Below are positions 7,961 through 16,312 of a stretch of 64,000 nucleotides of DNA, piece after piece. The translations under genes were made by a program, and so were the position numbers. The first letter of the stretch is position 1. Each line of letters begins with the position of its first letter. The DNA comes from Mycobacterium sp. (GTDB taxonomy: Bacteria > Actinomycetota > Actinomycetes > Mycobacteriales > Mycobacteriaceae): positions 1-64,000 of the forward strand of contig JAOPWC010000123.1 of NCBI GenBank assembly GCA_025965895.1. Reading direction: 5' to 3'. Below the pieces are notes generated by a model. It did not search any database. It had not been told where the DNA came from and saw nothing but the letters and a program-made list of their open reading frames with translations.

Positions 7961-8236
7961 ATGCGAATCAAACTGAACTACATCGCACCGCTGTTGGCGG
8001 CGGGGGCTGCCGTGGCAGCTATCGCCGCCGCACCGACGGCCGCCGCAGCGAACGTGAACAATCCCAGCGAGGATCTTCTGCCGTCCTGCACGTACGTGGG
8101 CGGGGGCTTCTACGACAACCAATGCCAGACGCCCGGCAACGCTCAGCTGAACGACAACCTTCCTTATGTTCAAAATCCCTACTACGGCGGCTTCGGAGGG
8201 GGCGACTTCGGCGGCAACCACGGGGGGCACCGGTAA
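7961..8236 (+). CDS. Secreted small Gly/Asn-rich protein
   Basis: A 91-residue exported protein. The signal peptide MRIKLNYIAPLLAAGAA ends near AAAPTAAAAN. The mature part holds two cysteines that could pair (LPSCTYVGGGF and NQCQTPGN), then a Gly/Tyr/Asn tail (PYYGGFGGGDFGG) ending GGHR. It matches the 7141 protein in length, leader and C-terminus, so the two are probably an old inverted duplication. The ATG at 7961 is chosen for GCGAAGGAG placed 8 nt upstream. A perfect palindrome 46 bp past the stop likely terminates it. Function is unknown. Confidence 0.75.
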   Translation: MRIKLNYIAPLLAAGAAVAAIAAAPTAAAANVNNPSEDLLPSCTYVGGGFYDNQCQTPGNAQLNDNLPYVQNPYYGGFGGGDFGGNHGGHR

Positions 8237-8281
8237 CGCTTCGCCGGCACTGGCATCGCCAGGCGGTGTGCACGACCGCAA

Positions 8282-8313
8282 GAGTCAGCGATGGTCCGGA
8301 CCATCGCTGACTC
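8282..8313. terminator. Perfect 32-bp palindrome, probable terminator
   Basis: Two perfect 16-nt arms (GAGTCAGCGATGGTCC and its reverse complement) meet without a spacer. It lies between the secreted protein and the 40-residue membrane protein and would form a very stable hairpin in either transcript. Termination is most likely, though an operator for a dimeric protein is possible. Confidence 0.65.
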
Positions 8314-8336
8314 CCGTGGGCCGCAAAAGGTTACTG

Positions 8337-8459
8337 ATGTATCGGCAGTCATTCCCTGAGCAGCACCCCATCCTGTTGGGGGTTGGGATCCTGTTCGGCG
8401 CCTTCATGGTTGCGGCGTTCTGGCCGCTGTTCCTCGCCCTGGCCGTCCTGGCGGGCTGA
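8337..8459 (+). CDS. 40-residue membrane microprotein
   Basis: The ATG at 8337 follows AAAAGG and opens a 40-codon frame. The protein is almost entirely one hydrophobic segment (HPILLGVGILFGAFMVAAFW, then PLFLALAVLAG) after a short MYRQSFPEQ cytoplasmic start. A Trp-Pro in the middle could make a hairpin. It resembles short hydrophobic proteins common in actinobacteria, but no function is known. The same frame is open upstream to 8166; that part runs through the palindrome and is probably not translated. Confidence 0.5.
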   Translation: MYRQSFPEQHPILLGVGILFGAFMVAAFWPLFLALAVLAG

Positions 8460-8841
8460 CCTGCTGGTTTCTGATGCGCCTAGATGCTGAAAAGCAGCAG
8501 CGGCTCCGCCGTCAAGCCGAACTGACCGCCCGCGCCGACCACCAGCACCGGTTGTGGATGAGTGGCGATCCCAGAGGGCTTACGGGCCCTACCCGCCCTA
8601 TAGGGCCTCGTAGAGCGCGGCGGTGCATCGCCGCGAAATAGCGGAAATCGCGACACTCTGGCGACTTTGGGGTTAAGCCCGTGGAATCGATCCGGGCAGA
8701 CATCGAGGGTCTTTCAGTCTTGGCTGCCACCTGCCACACCAATCGGCACACCCCTTGGGAGGGCCACGCGGGGCGGATGGGTGCGTTAAGGGCGGCTCCG
8801 GAGGTTGCGCCTGACTTTCCATTGTGCCGACACTGACCGCC
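8460..8841. other. No recognisable gene
   Basis: About 380 bp without a supportable coding frame; the minus-strand frames here are antisense translations without domain resemblance. No hairpin or RNA gene was recognised. Confidence 0.4.
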
Positions 8842-9563
8842 ATGTCCCTGCAAGCACTGACCGATGCGGTCGTCCTACATCTGGAGCGCACCCGCGAATT
8901 GTTCGGTGCCGCGCCGCAGGCTGCGGACTGGACCACCACGAGCAGGCTCGAAACTGCCCGCGACACACTGGCCGCACAGAACACCTCCGCCACCTCCGCC
9001 TGGCAGGGCGAAAGCGGCGCGGCCCACAGAGGCGCAGCCGACGCTACTGTGGCCGCCCTCGATCGTGTCGCCGCAGCCGACTTGGCCGCCGCGGCGCCGA
9101 GATGGTCGCTGCCGCCGAGATTGCTCGCTAAGGGCGCACCGCACTGGACGCAGTCGTCGCGGACACCCATCGCGGGATCGCCGCCATCGCACCCAGCACC
9201 GACGCCCCGGCAGGCCAGACCCAACTAATGGCGCACCTGCAAACCCAGCTCAGCAGGGCCCAAGCCGTGGTGCAGTCGGCAGCGCAAGCCGACACGACGC
9301 TGGCGAGCCAGATAGGCGCCGCCGGCAAGAGCTATCAGGTGACCAACACGCCGCGGAACGTCCAAGCGGTGGACTTCAAACAAGACGGCGCACCGATCCC
9401 CCCGATCATGCCCAACCCCTACAACACCCCGAACTGCAGTGCTGGGAAGATCGTCAAGCTTCAGGGGAAGGTCGCCATCGGCGCTCTGGAGATACAGGCC
9501 GCGATCGCGGCAGCTACGGCTGATATCGGCCTGCACCTCACGCCGCATCATCTCGGCTGCTGA
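8842..9563 (+). pseudogene. DUF4226-like mycobacterial protein, frameshifted with in-frame stop
   Basis: The first part (MSLQALTDAVVLHLERTREL) is in one frame to about 9095. The continuation (GAEMVAAAEIAR) is one frame away and hits TAA at 9129-9131. After that stop the same frame continues cleanly with RTALDAVVADTHRGIAAIAP and ends at 9563 with PNPYNTPNCSAGKIV and a conserved helix. One frameshift and one stop thus break a protein of about 240 residues. It resembles the DUF4226 family, which is often linked to type VII secretion loci in mycobacteria (from memory). The second half at 9228 could still be translated alone. Confidence 0.6.
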
Positions 9564-9581
9564 CGTAATCGGTGAAAGACG

Positions 9582-9616
9582 AAGGCCCCCGGTGCGATTC
9601 GCACCGGGGGCCTTTT
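9582..9616. terminator. Bidirectional intrinsic terminator
   Basis: A 15-bp GC-rich stem (AAGGCCCCCGGTGCG and its complement) with loop ATT is followed by TTTT on the plus strand, with AA pairs at the other side. It sits between the convergent DUF4226-like pseudogene and the minus-strand secreted protein ending at 9626, so it serves both directions. Confidence 0.85.
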
Positions 9617-9625
9617 CGTTTTCGG

Positions 9626-10117
9626 CTAAGGAGAATCAGGCCTCTCGTTAGGGCCCCAGTTCCAGACGCTCGGATCGCTGGGCGGGTACTGCGCGCAGAC
9701 GTCGGTCGTGCGCGCGGCGACGCCCTTGTTGTTGAAGAACAGCTTGGCCCAGTTGCCCCAGTGGGTCGCCATCTGCTCGTAGTAGACGTTGGTCGCGGTG
9801 TCCTCGGAGTACTGCCGGCGGCCGGCGTAGTCCAGCGAGAAGAACCAGTAGATCCGGTCGCGGGCAGCGTTCTCGACGTCGACCGGCCGGTTGTTGTAGT
9901 CGATCATGTAGCGCTCGTAGTAGACCGGCTCGACGTCGCGGGCCGCGGCCATGTACTGGTCGACAGTGCACGTGGTCTTCAGGATCCGGTTCGGGATCGG
10001 ATAGTCGTCGGTGGCGTCTGCCGACGCGATGCCGGGCACCGCCGCCAGGCTGGCGCCGACAGCCAGTGCTGCGACGCCCGCGCGGACGAAGGCGTCGGGA
10101 CGCTTGTATGTAGCCAT
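9626..10117 (-). CDS. Secreted mycobacterial protein, DUF5078-like
   Basis: A 163-residue exported protein. The signal peptide (MATYKRPDAFVRAGVAALAV, cleavage near GIASADATDD) is followed by a mature domain rich in aromatic and acidic residues, with CTVDQYMAAARDVEPVYYER, RDRIYWFFSLDYAGRRQYSE and WAKLFFNNKGVAARTTDVC. Two cysteines bracket the domain and may pair. The pattern fits a mycobacteria-specific secreted family (DUF5078 by memory). GGGAG precedes the ATG at 10117. Function is unknown. The strong terminator at 9582 ends the transcript. Confidence 0.72.
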   Translation of the reverse strand: MATYKRPDAFVRAGVAALAVGASLAAVPGIASADATDDYPIPNRILKTTCTVDQYMAAARDVEPVYYERYMIDYNNRPVDVENAARDRIYWFFSLDYAGRRQYSEDTATNVYYEQMATHWGNWAKLFFNNKGVAARTTDVCAQYPPSDPSVWNWGPNERPDSP

Positions 10118-10254
10118 GACGTTCTCCCGAGGAGGTCGGAGCGGGCGGTCAGGTGGGCTGGTGGGCGGCGGCGGCCTGCAGAACAGGCTAGCAGGCCTAC
10201 CGGTCGCCGGATCGCCGTAAGCTAGCTACACCGGCAGTAACTGACTTATCGGTA

Positions 10255-10542
10255 TTAGCCGCCACCGGTGACAGGGTTTGACGACAGCGTGATGAAGCCG
10301 CCGTTGATCCACACGCCCCAGCGTCCGCCCCAGCCCGAGTTCCACACCACGGGCTGCCCTTCCCAGAACTCGGCGGGCTTCGGCGGCGCCCAGTCCGGCG
10401 GCTGTTCGCCTTGGACGGGCGCCGGCGGCGGCGGGGGCGGTTCGGCGCTCGCCAGAGCGGCGCCCAGGCCCAGTATGGCTGCGGTGAGCCCGCCGGCGAC
10501 TGCGATGGCAGGCAGAGTGGTCTTGATCAAGGTCATGAGCAT
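10255..10542 (-). CDS. Small secreted Pro/Trp-rich protein
   Basis: A 95-residue exported protein. The N-terminal helix (LIKTTLPAIAVAGGLTAAIL) is a signal peptide with cleavage near ALASAEPP. The mature part begins with a proline run (EPPPPPPAPVQ), then PPDWAPPKPAEFWEGQ and an aromatic region WNSGWGGRWGVWINGGF. Short Pro/Trp-rich secreted proteins like this are frequent in mycobacteria and of unknown function. An alternative start two codons downstream (MTLIKTT) is equally possible. It is transcribed toward the DUF5078-like gene, with 137 bp between them. Confidence 0.7.
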   Translation of the reverse strand: MLMTLIKTTLPAIAVAGGLTAAILGLGAALASAEPPPPPPAPVQGEQPPDWAPPKPAEFWEGQPVVWNSGWGGRWGVWINGGFITLSSNPVTGGG

Positions 10543-11039
10543 GACTCCAGCGTTGAGACTGAATCCAGATACTTAGCAGGTATAACCACCTTACGTGACG
10601 GCCAAACCCCCGGACACCACCTGACCTGGCTAGCGCTGCTTCGGCTTGCGGCCTGGACGGCCGCAAGGACAACTTTCGTACCTCGCCTGATCTCATCGAG
10701 CAAGCTGCGAATCACCACTCTAGGTTGAGATGACGCCGCAAACGCCGAGCGGCGCCGCAGCAAACCTTGGCCTCCGGGGCTCCGGTCGCAGCCTGCGACG
10801 TCCCTCGCTTACCTTGCAACCACACCAGCCGCGCAAGGTGTCGCTTTTCGACAACCGCCGATGGCCGCGCACAACACAGCCGAATACGACCGAATCAAGT
10901 ATGGCGGGTTACCAGTATGCGTTCTTGCGAGTTCAAGCGCCTGCATTAGCGATGCCGGGTGGGCGTGCTCGGGAAATACTCGACCGCAGCATCGGTCGCC
11001 ACTAACTTCAAGGAGTCGCCGATGGTGAGCACCACCTAG
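10543..11039. other. Upstream region and decayed DNA
   Basis: About 500 bp before the integrase remnant. The first 100-150 bp should hold the promoter of the minus-strand secreted protein, though no clear -10 was picked out. The remainder has no recognisable gene; parts may be the lost N-terminal half of the recombinase. Confidence 0.4.
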
Positions 11040-11535
11040 TCGACAGGGTTGGGGCGATCTGAGCTGCTGGCGCCGCGATGGGATGACTACGACGACGGTG
11101 CCGGGACGATCACGGTCACCGGGAAGGTCGTACGGGTGGCAGGCCAGGGCCTAATGCGTGTCGATGAGACGAAGACCGCGCCCGGCCGGCGCACCATCCC
11201 GCTACCCCGGTTCGCCGTCGAGACGCTGACGGCTCGGCGCGGCCAGCACTACCCGGTGAGCAGACCGTGATCTTTCCGTCGACTGCTGCGCGACCCGAAC
11301 AACTTCGGCAAGCAATGGCGCACTGTGCGCGAGCGGCTCGGCGTGCCCGGTGCCATCACACAGCTTTCGCAAGACCGTAGCCGCTTTGATCGACGACGAG
11401 GGCCTCTCGGCACGCATCGGCGCCGACCATCTAGGCCACTCCAAGGTGTCGATGACACAGGACCGGTACATGTCTCGCGGGCGAGTGCATGCCCAGGGTG
11501 CCGAGCTACTCGACCACACCATAAACGACGAATAA
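11040..11535 (+). pseudogene. Tyrosine recombinase (integrase) catalytic-domain remnant
   Basis: Two frames together encode the C-terminal catalytic domain of a phage-type integrase. The first has GRSELLAPRWDDYDD (box I, with the catalytic Arg) and TKTAPGRRTIPLP. The second, after a frameshift near 11270, has HSFRKTVAALIDDEGLSARI (H-x-x-R), GADHLGHSKVSMTQDRYMSR (second His and the Tyr nucleophile) and ends at 11535. The N-terminal DNA-binding half is missing and one or more frameshifts break the frame, so it is inactive. It ends 43 bp from the CAU tRNA, the normal place for an integrase that targets a tRNA. Confidence 0.85.
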
Positions 11536-11577
11536 ACGTCGACTCAGCGCGGCTGATCTTGAAAATAGCCTCTGCCG

Positions 11578-11651
11578 TGGGGCGGGCGGGGCTCGAACCC
11601 GCGACCAACGGATTATGAGTCCGCGGCTCTAACCGACTGAGCTACCGCCCC
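11578..11651 (-). tRNA. tRNA with CAU anticodon, probably elongator tRNA-Met
   Basis: A complete 74-nt cloverleaf: acceptor GGGGCGG/CCGCCCC, D-arm GCTC...GAGC, anticodon stem GCGGA/TCCGT with loop CTCATAA (anticodon CAT), T-arm GCGGG-TTCGAGC-CCCGC and discriminator A. CCA is not encoded. CAU could also be the lysidine-modified tRNA-Ile2; elongator Met is favoured on overall shape but not certain. It appears to be the target of a decayed integrative element: two 3'-half copies lie at 2750 and 5296. Confidence 0.92.
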
Positions 11652-11677
11652 CGGGGTCGGCACCATCGTAGGTGGCG

Positions 11678-12505
11678 TCAGGTGTACTCCAACTGCCCGT
11701 CCGCCAATATGCGATATGTCTCGGTGCCGTCCACTACGCGCGGCGCGTCAGCGGCAAACGCGACAGCGATCTTGTTGCTCGCATTGCGCATCACGTCGAG
11801 CGTCAGCTCGACGGCCGCGTCGTCGGAGAACCGCTCGCGAACACCGCCGGCGACCTCCGCTGAAATCGCGGCCGGAGACCAGATCAGCGCGTCCACGTAG
11901 CGCAGAGCCGCCTTCTGGCGATCGCTCAGCAGCGCCGATGACTCGTACCGTTCGATGTCGCCGTACAGCGTCTCCGACCCGCCCGCATCCAACGCCGCGC
12001 CTTCACGTAGCGAATTGCACAACCGGCACTCGTGCTGCCCCGCGCCGCGCAGCCGCACCACTTCCGTTGTGAGCGGGTCAAGCCCGTTGAGCCGGGCGAC
12101 GGCGGGCAGGAAATCGTTGAACACCACATCCGCCGGATCGCTCACGTGGTCCCACGAGACCGCACCGTCGCCCCCGCCACCCAGTTCGAGCACCTCGAGC
12201 CCCGCCCACACCCGCGGAACGAAGTCCGCCACGTACATCAACACAACCGCACCGAAAGCCTTCTGCCCCAGCCCGGCGAGCAACCGACCCCGCTGCGCGT
12301 CGGTGATCCCCGTGACGTCCACGGCGAACTGCTCGGCAAATTCCACGACCGCCGACTCCACCTCTGATTCTGCCACCCTGACTTCGAACTCCACAGGCAA
12401 CGGCGCCAGCGACGACGCCTGTGCACACGTCCAACGGACAAGGGCGTTAATGCGGGCATCATCCGGCGGCGACAACGCCGCCAAGCGCGCCACGTCCGCA
12501 ATCAC
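11678..12505 (-). CDS. Carboxymuconolactone decarboxylase/AhpD-like protein (Rv2313c-like)
   Basis: A 275-residue cytoplasmic, mostly helical protein. The second half carries the AhpD-type CxxC (C160-RL-C163 in [16 protein letters not shown]) followed by a helical segment, the disulfide-active signature of this superfamily. The first half (to about 100) is a related helical repeat without the cysteines. It starts with GTG at 12505, 9 bp after pmbA, so it is the third gene of a tldD-pmbA operon, in the same order as in M. tuberculosis. Peroxidase or thiol-redox activity is possible from the motif; the substrate is unknown. Confidence 0.75.
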   Translation of the reverse strand: MIADVARLAALSPPDDARINALVRWTCAQASSLAPLPVEFEVRVAESEVESAVVEFAEQFAVDVTGITDAQRGRLLAGLGQKAFGAVVLMYVADFVPRVWAGLEVLELGGGGDGAVSWDHVSDPADVVFNDFLPAVARLNGLDPLTTEVVRLRGAGQHECRLCNSLREGAALDAGGSETLYGDIERYESSALLSDRQKAALRYVDALIWSPAAISAEVAGGVRERFSDDAAVELTLDVMRNASNKIAVAFAADAPRVVDGTETYRILADGQLEYT

Positions 12506-12514
12506 AAGTGAACG

Positions 12515-13876
12515 CTACTGCGCCTGGCTGACCGACGACATGAAAAAGTCCGGGATCCTCAGCGTCGGCATCGCGGCCCTCGTCGCCCAATCGCCCCATT
12601 CACGCGGCAGCGTGATCTCGCTCGCCCCGACCTCCGTGGCACGTCTCAGCAGACTCAGCGGGCTTTCGTTGAATCGGAAGTTGTTGACCGCCGCGCTCAC
12701 CTGACCGTCCTCAATCAGGTACACGCCGTCGCGGGTCAGGCCGGTCAGCAGCAGCGAGCTCGGCTCGACAGTGCGGATGTACCACAGCGTCGTCAGCAGC
12801 AGTGCCCTCTCGGTGCTCGCGATCATCTCCTCCAGGCTCGCGTCCCCGCCGGTCATCAGCAGATTGTCGGCCGGCACCGCCACCGGCACGTTGAACTCTG
12901 CCGCAGCCGCACGCGGATACGCCAGCGCGTGGAGTACGCCGTCCTGGATCCAGTCCACGCGGTCGATGTCCATCCCGTTGTCGAACACCGACACGAAGTC
13001 CGATGAAGCGGCCGTCGCGACAAAGGGCATGCACTCCAACGGTTTGGTCGAAGGATCCGAGTACAACGTCACCGGCAACTGAGTCAGCCGCTCCCCCACG
13101 CGGGTGCCACCCCCCGGCGCCGAGAATGCGGTCCGCCCCTCCTGCGCGCCCCGGCCGTCCATATTCCACGCCATGTAGATCATCATGTCGGCGACGGTCG
13201 ACGGCGGCATCAGCGTCGGATACCGCCCCGCCTGCAGCGACACGGTGCGCCGGGACCACCCCAGCCGGGTCGCTAACTGTTCCAACAGTTGATCAGTCGG
13301 TACATCGACAAAGTCCGGAGTCCCGACGCCGGCCCAGCTGCTGGCCCCGTCGCGTTTGGCGTTGATCTCCACCGAACCGGTCGGTTGAGTGTAGCGCCGC
13401 CGCAGCCCCGTCGAACTGGCCAGAAACGTCGTCGCCAATGCATGGTGCGCGTATCCGTACAGCGTCTCAGGCCCTTTGAAACCGCGAGCGAGCGCATCGA
13501 CGACCCCGCCGAAAGCCTCCGGGCCGGTGGCGGGCACTGAGTCATCCCAGTCGGCTGGTACGTCCGTACCGCTGATCAAGGGCGCGGCGTCGCGCGCATC
13601 GGGCGCGCTACGAGCCACCGATTCACTCGCCGCCACTAATCCCGAGATTGCCGCCTGGTCGACCTCACTGGTCTGGACAGAGCCGACGCGGGCCTTATCG
13701 CCGTCCCGGACAATCGAAATGACTGTCGTGCTGCGACCGGCGGACGCGCCGTTGGTCGTCATCGTGTCGTTGGCCCACCGCAGTGAGGCGTCGGAGCGAA
13801 CGGTGACAAGCACGATTGTCTCGTCGACGGTGGCCGCCGCTAAGGCCTCGTCGATCACGCGATGCGGGTCAATCAA
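12515..13876 (-). CDS. pmbA: TldE/PmbA-like metalloprotease partner protein
   Basis: A 453-residue member of the TldD/PmbA family. With TldD it forms a heterodimer that degrades unfolded or modified small peptides; this subunit lacks the HExxxH metal motif found in TldD and plays the non-catalytic role. Recognisable parts are ASLRWANDTMTTNGASAGR near the N-terminus and the C-terminal GLTRDGVYLIEDGQVSAAVN and NNFRFNESPLSLL. The TTG at 13876 is chosen because it overlaps the TGA of tldD (TTGA), a normal coupled junction; a GTG 17 nt downstream is an alternative. Confidence 0.88.
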   Translation of the reverse strand: MIDPHRVIDEALAAATVDETIVLVTVRSDASLRWANDTMTTNGASAGRSTTVISIVRDGDKARVGSVQTSEVDQAAISGLVAASESVARSAPDARDAAPLISGTDVPADWDDSVPATGPEAFGGVVDALARGFKGPETLYGYAHHALATTFLASSTGLRRRYTQPTGSVEINAKRDGASSWAGVGTPDFVDVPTDQLLEQLATRLGWSRRTVSLQAGRYPTLMPPSTVADMMIYMAWNMDGRGAQEGRTAFSAPGGGTRVGERLTQLPVTLYSDPSTKPLECMPFVATAASSDFVSVFDNGMDIDRVDWIQDGVLHALAYPRAAAAEFNVPVAVPADNLLMTGGDASLEEMIASTERALLLTTLWYIRTVEPSSLLLTGLTRDGVYLIEDGQVSAAVNNFRFNESPLSLLRRATEVGASEITLPREWGDWATRAAMPTLRIPDFFMSSVSQAQ

Positions 13877-15399
13877 CGGCCGGCCTCCATCAGTGTGTTC
13901 AGCACCCGGATGCCCCGAAACAGCGCGGACGGACACCCGTGGCTGACCGGTGCCACCTGCCCGGGTTGGCCTTTACCGCAGTTGAACGCCCCGCCGAGAC
14001 GCCATGTCGACTCCCCGCCGACTGCTTCCATCGATCCCCAGAACTCGGTGGTCGTCGCCTGATACGCGACATCGCGCACCTGCCCCGCGATCTCACCGTT
14101 CTCAATCCGGAAAAATCGCTGCCCGGTGAATTGGAAGTTGTAGCGCTGCATATCGATTGACCACGACTTGTCCCCGACGATGTACAGGCCGTTCTCGACG
14201 CGGTCGATCAAGTCGTCCGTGCTGAGGTCCTCGCCGCCCGGTTGCAGCGACACGTTGGCCATCCGCTGAATCGGGACGTGATGCGGCGAATCCGCGTACG
14301 CGCATCCATTGGAGCGGTCAAGTCCCAGCCGCGGGGCGAAGACACGGTCGAGTTGATAGCCGACGAATACTCCCTCGCGCACCAGATCCCAGTTCTGCGC
14401 CGCCACGCCCTCATCGTCGTAGCCGACCGTGGCCAAACCGAAGTCGACGGTGCGGTCGGCCGTCACATTCATAGCCGGCGAGCCGTAGTGCAGCTTGCCC
14501 AGCTTGTCGGGCGTCGCGAAGGACGTGCCCGCATACGCGGCTTCGTAGCCGATCGCCCTGTCGTACTCGGTGGCGTGCCCGATCGACTCGTGAATGGTCA
14601 GCCAGAGGTTGGACGGATCGATCACGAGGTCGGTGGGGCCGGGGTCGACGGTTGATGACTTGTCCTTCTCGGCCAGCAGCGACGGGATGCGCGACAGCTC
14701 GTCGGACCAGTCCCACACCTCGGCGTTCACGGCGGCCTCCCACCCGCGGGCGGTCGGCGGGGCCAGGGTGCGCATCGACTCGAAGTTGCCGATCGCGGCG
14801 TCGACCGTCACCGCCTCCAGCCGCGGCTGCACCCGCACCCGCTGCTGACTAATCGACGACCCGAACGTGTTGGCGAAGAACGTCTGCTCCTTGACCCCGT
14901 GGAAACTCGCCGCGACGTGGTCGACCCCGTCGCCGCCTAACAGCCGCCGCGAGTAGTCCTCCAGCACGGCGATCTTGTCGGCCGCCGGGACGTCGAATGG
15001 GTCGATCTCATATGCCGAGACCCACTGAGCGTCGGAGTAGACGGGCTCGTCGGCCAGCTCGATGCGCTCGGCGTTCAACGTCCGCAATCGGCGGGCGACG
15101 TCGACCGCCCGCCGCGCGGTTTCGGCGGCGACCTCGGGCGCCAGCTCGGCGTGCGACGCGAATCCCCACGTCCCGTCGACGATGACACGCACAGCCAGCC
15201 CGACCTCGCGGCTGATCACCGACGTTTCGAGCGCGGCGTCGCGGAGTTGGATGACGTCGGTAGAGATGCGGTGAATGCGGAGGTCGGCATAGTCGGCACC
15301 GGCCGCCTTCGCCGAGGAGAGCGCCGCATCTGCCAGCTCGTGGCGGGGCAGCGCCAGAAAGTCGGCATCGACCCCCCGGTTCGGTGTCACGGTGTCCAC
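13873..15399 (-). CDS. tldD: TldD metalloprotease
   Basis: The catalytic subunit of the TldD/TldE peptidase, 508 residues, cytoplasmic. The metal-binding motif HESIGH lies in LWLTIHESIGHATEYDRAIG, and the C-terminus holds the conserved glycine-rich QRFFRIENGEIAGQVRDVAY and GSMEAVGGES. The GTG at 15399 is preferred: it leaves 40 bp to the divergent uspA start, while the frame itself is open a little further. It leads a three-gene operon with pmbA and the AhpD-like gene, and shares a very short divergent promoter region with uspABC. Confidence 0.9.
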   Translation of the reverse strand: MDTVTPNRGVDADFLALPRHELADAALSSAKAAGADYADLRIHRISTDVIQLRDAALETSVISREVGLAVRVIVDGTWGFASHAELAPEVAAETARRAVDVARRLRTLNAERIELADEPVYSDAQWVSAYEIDPFDVPAADKIAVLEDYSRRLLGGDGVDHVAASFHGVKEQTFFANTFGSSISQQRVRVQPRLEAVTVDAAIGNFESMRTLAPPTARGWEAAVNAEVWDWSDELSRIPSLLAEKDKSSTVDPGPTDLVIDPSNLWLTIHESIGHATEYDRAIGYEAAYAGTSFATPDKLGKLHYGSPAMNVTADRTVDFGLATVGYDDEGVAAQNWDLVREGVFVGYQLDRVFAPRLGLDRSNGCAYADSPHHVPIQRMANVSLQPGGEDLSTDDLIDRVENGLYIVGDKSWSIDMQRYNFQFTGQRFFRIENGEIAGQVRDVAYQATTTEFWGSMEAVGGESTWRLGGAFNCGKGQPGQVAPVSHGCPSALFRGIRVLNTLMEAGR

Positions 15400-15439
15400 C
15401 GTAACGGCTGCTCCCCGACAGCACGGCTTTAATTGCTGC

Positions 15440-16312
15440 ATGGCCGCCGCGCATGTCCGCGCTACAGCACTGGGCTATGTGCTGCTCGCCCCCAGCCTGT
15501 TCGGCGTGGTGACGTTCCTTCTGCTGCCGATGTTTGTCATGGTGTGGCTCAGCCTGCACCGCTGGGATCTGCTCGGCCCGATCCGCTTTGTTGGGCTGGA
15601 CAATTGGCGTTCGGTGCTGTCCGACCCCACCTTTGGCAACTCACTGCTGGTGACGGCGGTATTCGTGGCGTTGGTGGTGCCCCTGCAAACCGTTCTCGGA
15701 TTGGGTGCCGCCTCGATGCTGGCCCGCGGACTGCCCGGCAGCGGGTTCTTCCGCACCGTGTACGTGCTGCCGTGGATCTGCGCGCCGCTGGCCATCGCGG
15801 TGCTCTGGCGCTGGCTGCTCGCGCCGACTGACGGCGCGGTCAACACCGTGCTCGGCCGTCGCGTCGAGTGGCTCACCGATCCGGGTCTCGCGCTGCCGGT
15901 GGTGTCCGCCGTGACGGTGTGGACCAACGTCGGCTACGTGGCGATGTTCTTTCTGGCCGGGATCCTGGCCATTCCGCCCGAACTTCACCGGGCCGCGCGT
16001 GTCGACGGCGCCACCGCACGGCAGCGGTTCTGGCGGATCACATTGCCGATGTTGCGGCCGACGTTGTCCTTCGTCCTGGTTACCGGCATCGTCAGCGCGG
16101 CGCAGGTGTTCGACACTGTCTATGCGCTGACCAACGGCGGACCGGAGAACCGCACGGACCTCGTCGCACACCGCATCTACGCCGAGGCATTCGGGGCCGC
16201 CGCGGTGGGGCGGGCGGCGGTCATGGCGATCGCGGTGTTCGGGGTCCTCGTCACGGCGACCATCGTGCAACACCTGTACTTCCGGCGACGGATCAGCTAT
16301 GACGTCGTCTAG
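15440..16312 (+). CDS. uspA: Sugar ABC transporter permease UspA
   Basis: A MalF-type permease of 290 residues with six membrane segments. The EAA loop that docks on the ATPase is visible as AARVDGATARQRFWRITLPM. The N-terminus VLLAPSLFGVVTFLLLPMFV is typical of carbohydrate uptake permeases. Order and orientation (tldD on the other strand, then two permeases and a binding protein) match M. tuberculosis uspABC (Rv2316-Rv2318), an importer linked to amino sugars. No ATPase gene is present, so it must borrow a shared one. The coding region overlaps uspB by 14 nt. Confidence 0.88.
   Translation: MAAAHVRATALGYVLLAPSLFGVVTFLLLPMFVMVWLSLHRWDLLGPIRFVGLDNWRSVLSDPTFGNSLLVTAVFVALVVPLQTVLGLGAASMLARGLPGSGFFRTVYVLPWICAPLAIAVLWRWLLAPTDGAVNTVLGRRVEWLTDPGLALPVVSAVTVWTNVGYVAMFFLAGILAIPPELHRAARVDGATARQRFWRITLPMLRPTLSFVLVTGIVSAAQVFDTVYALTNGGPENRTDLVAHRIYAEAFGAAAVGRAAVMAIAVFGVLVTATIVQHLYFRRRISYDVV

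Noticed and set aside
15641..16273. Long antisense frame within uspA
   Set aside because: GC-rich codon bias produces such frames opposite real genes; it is His/Arg-rich without any known fold.
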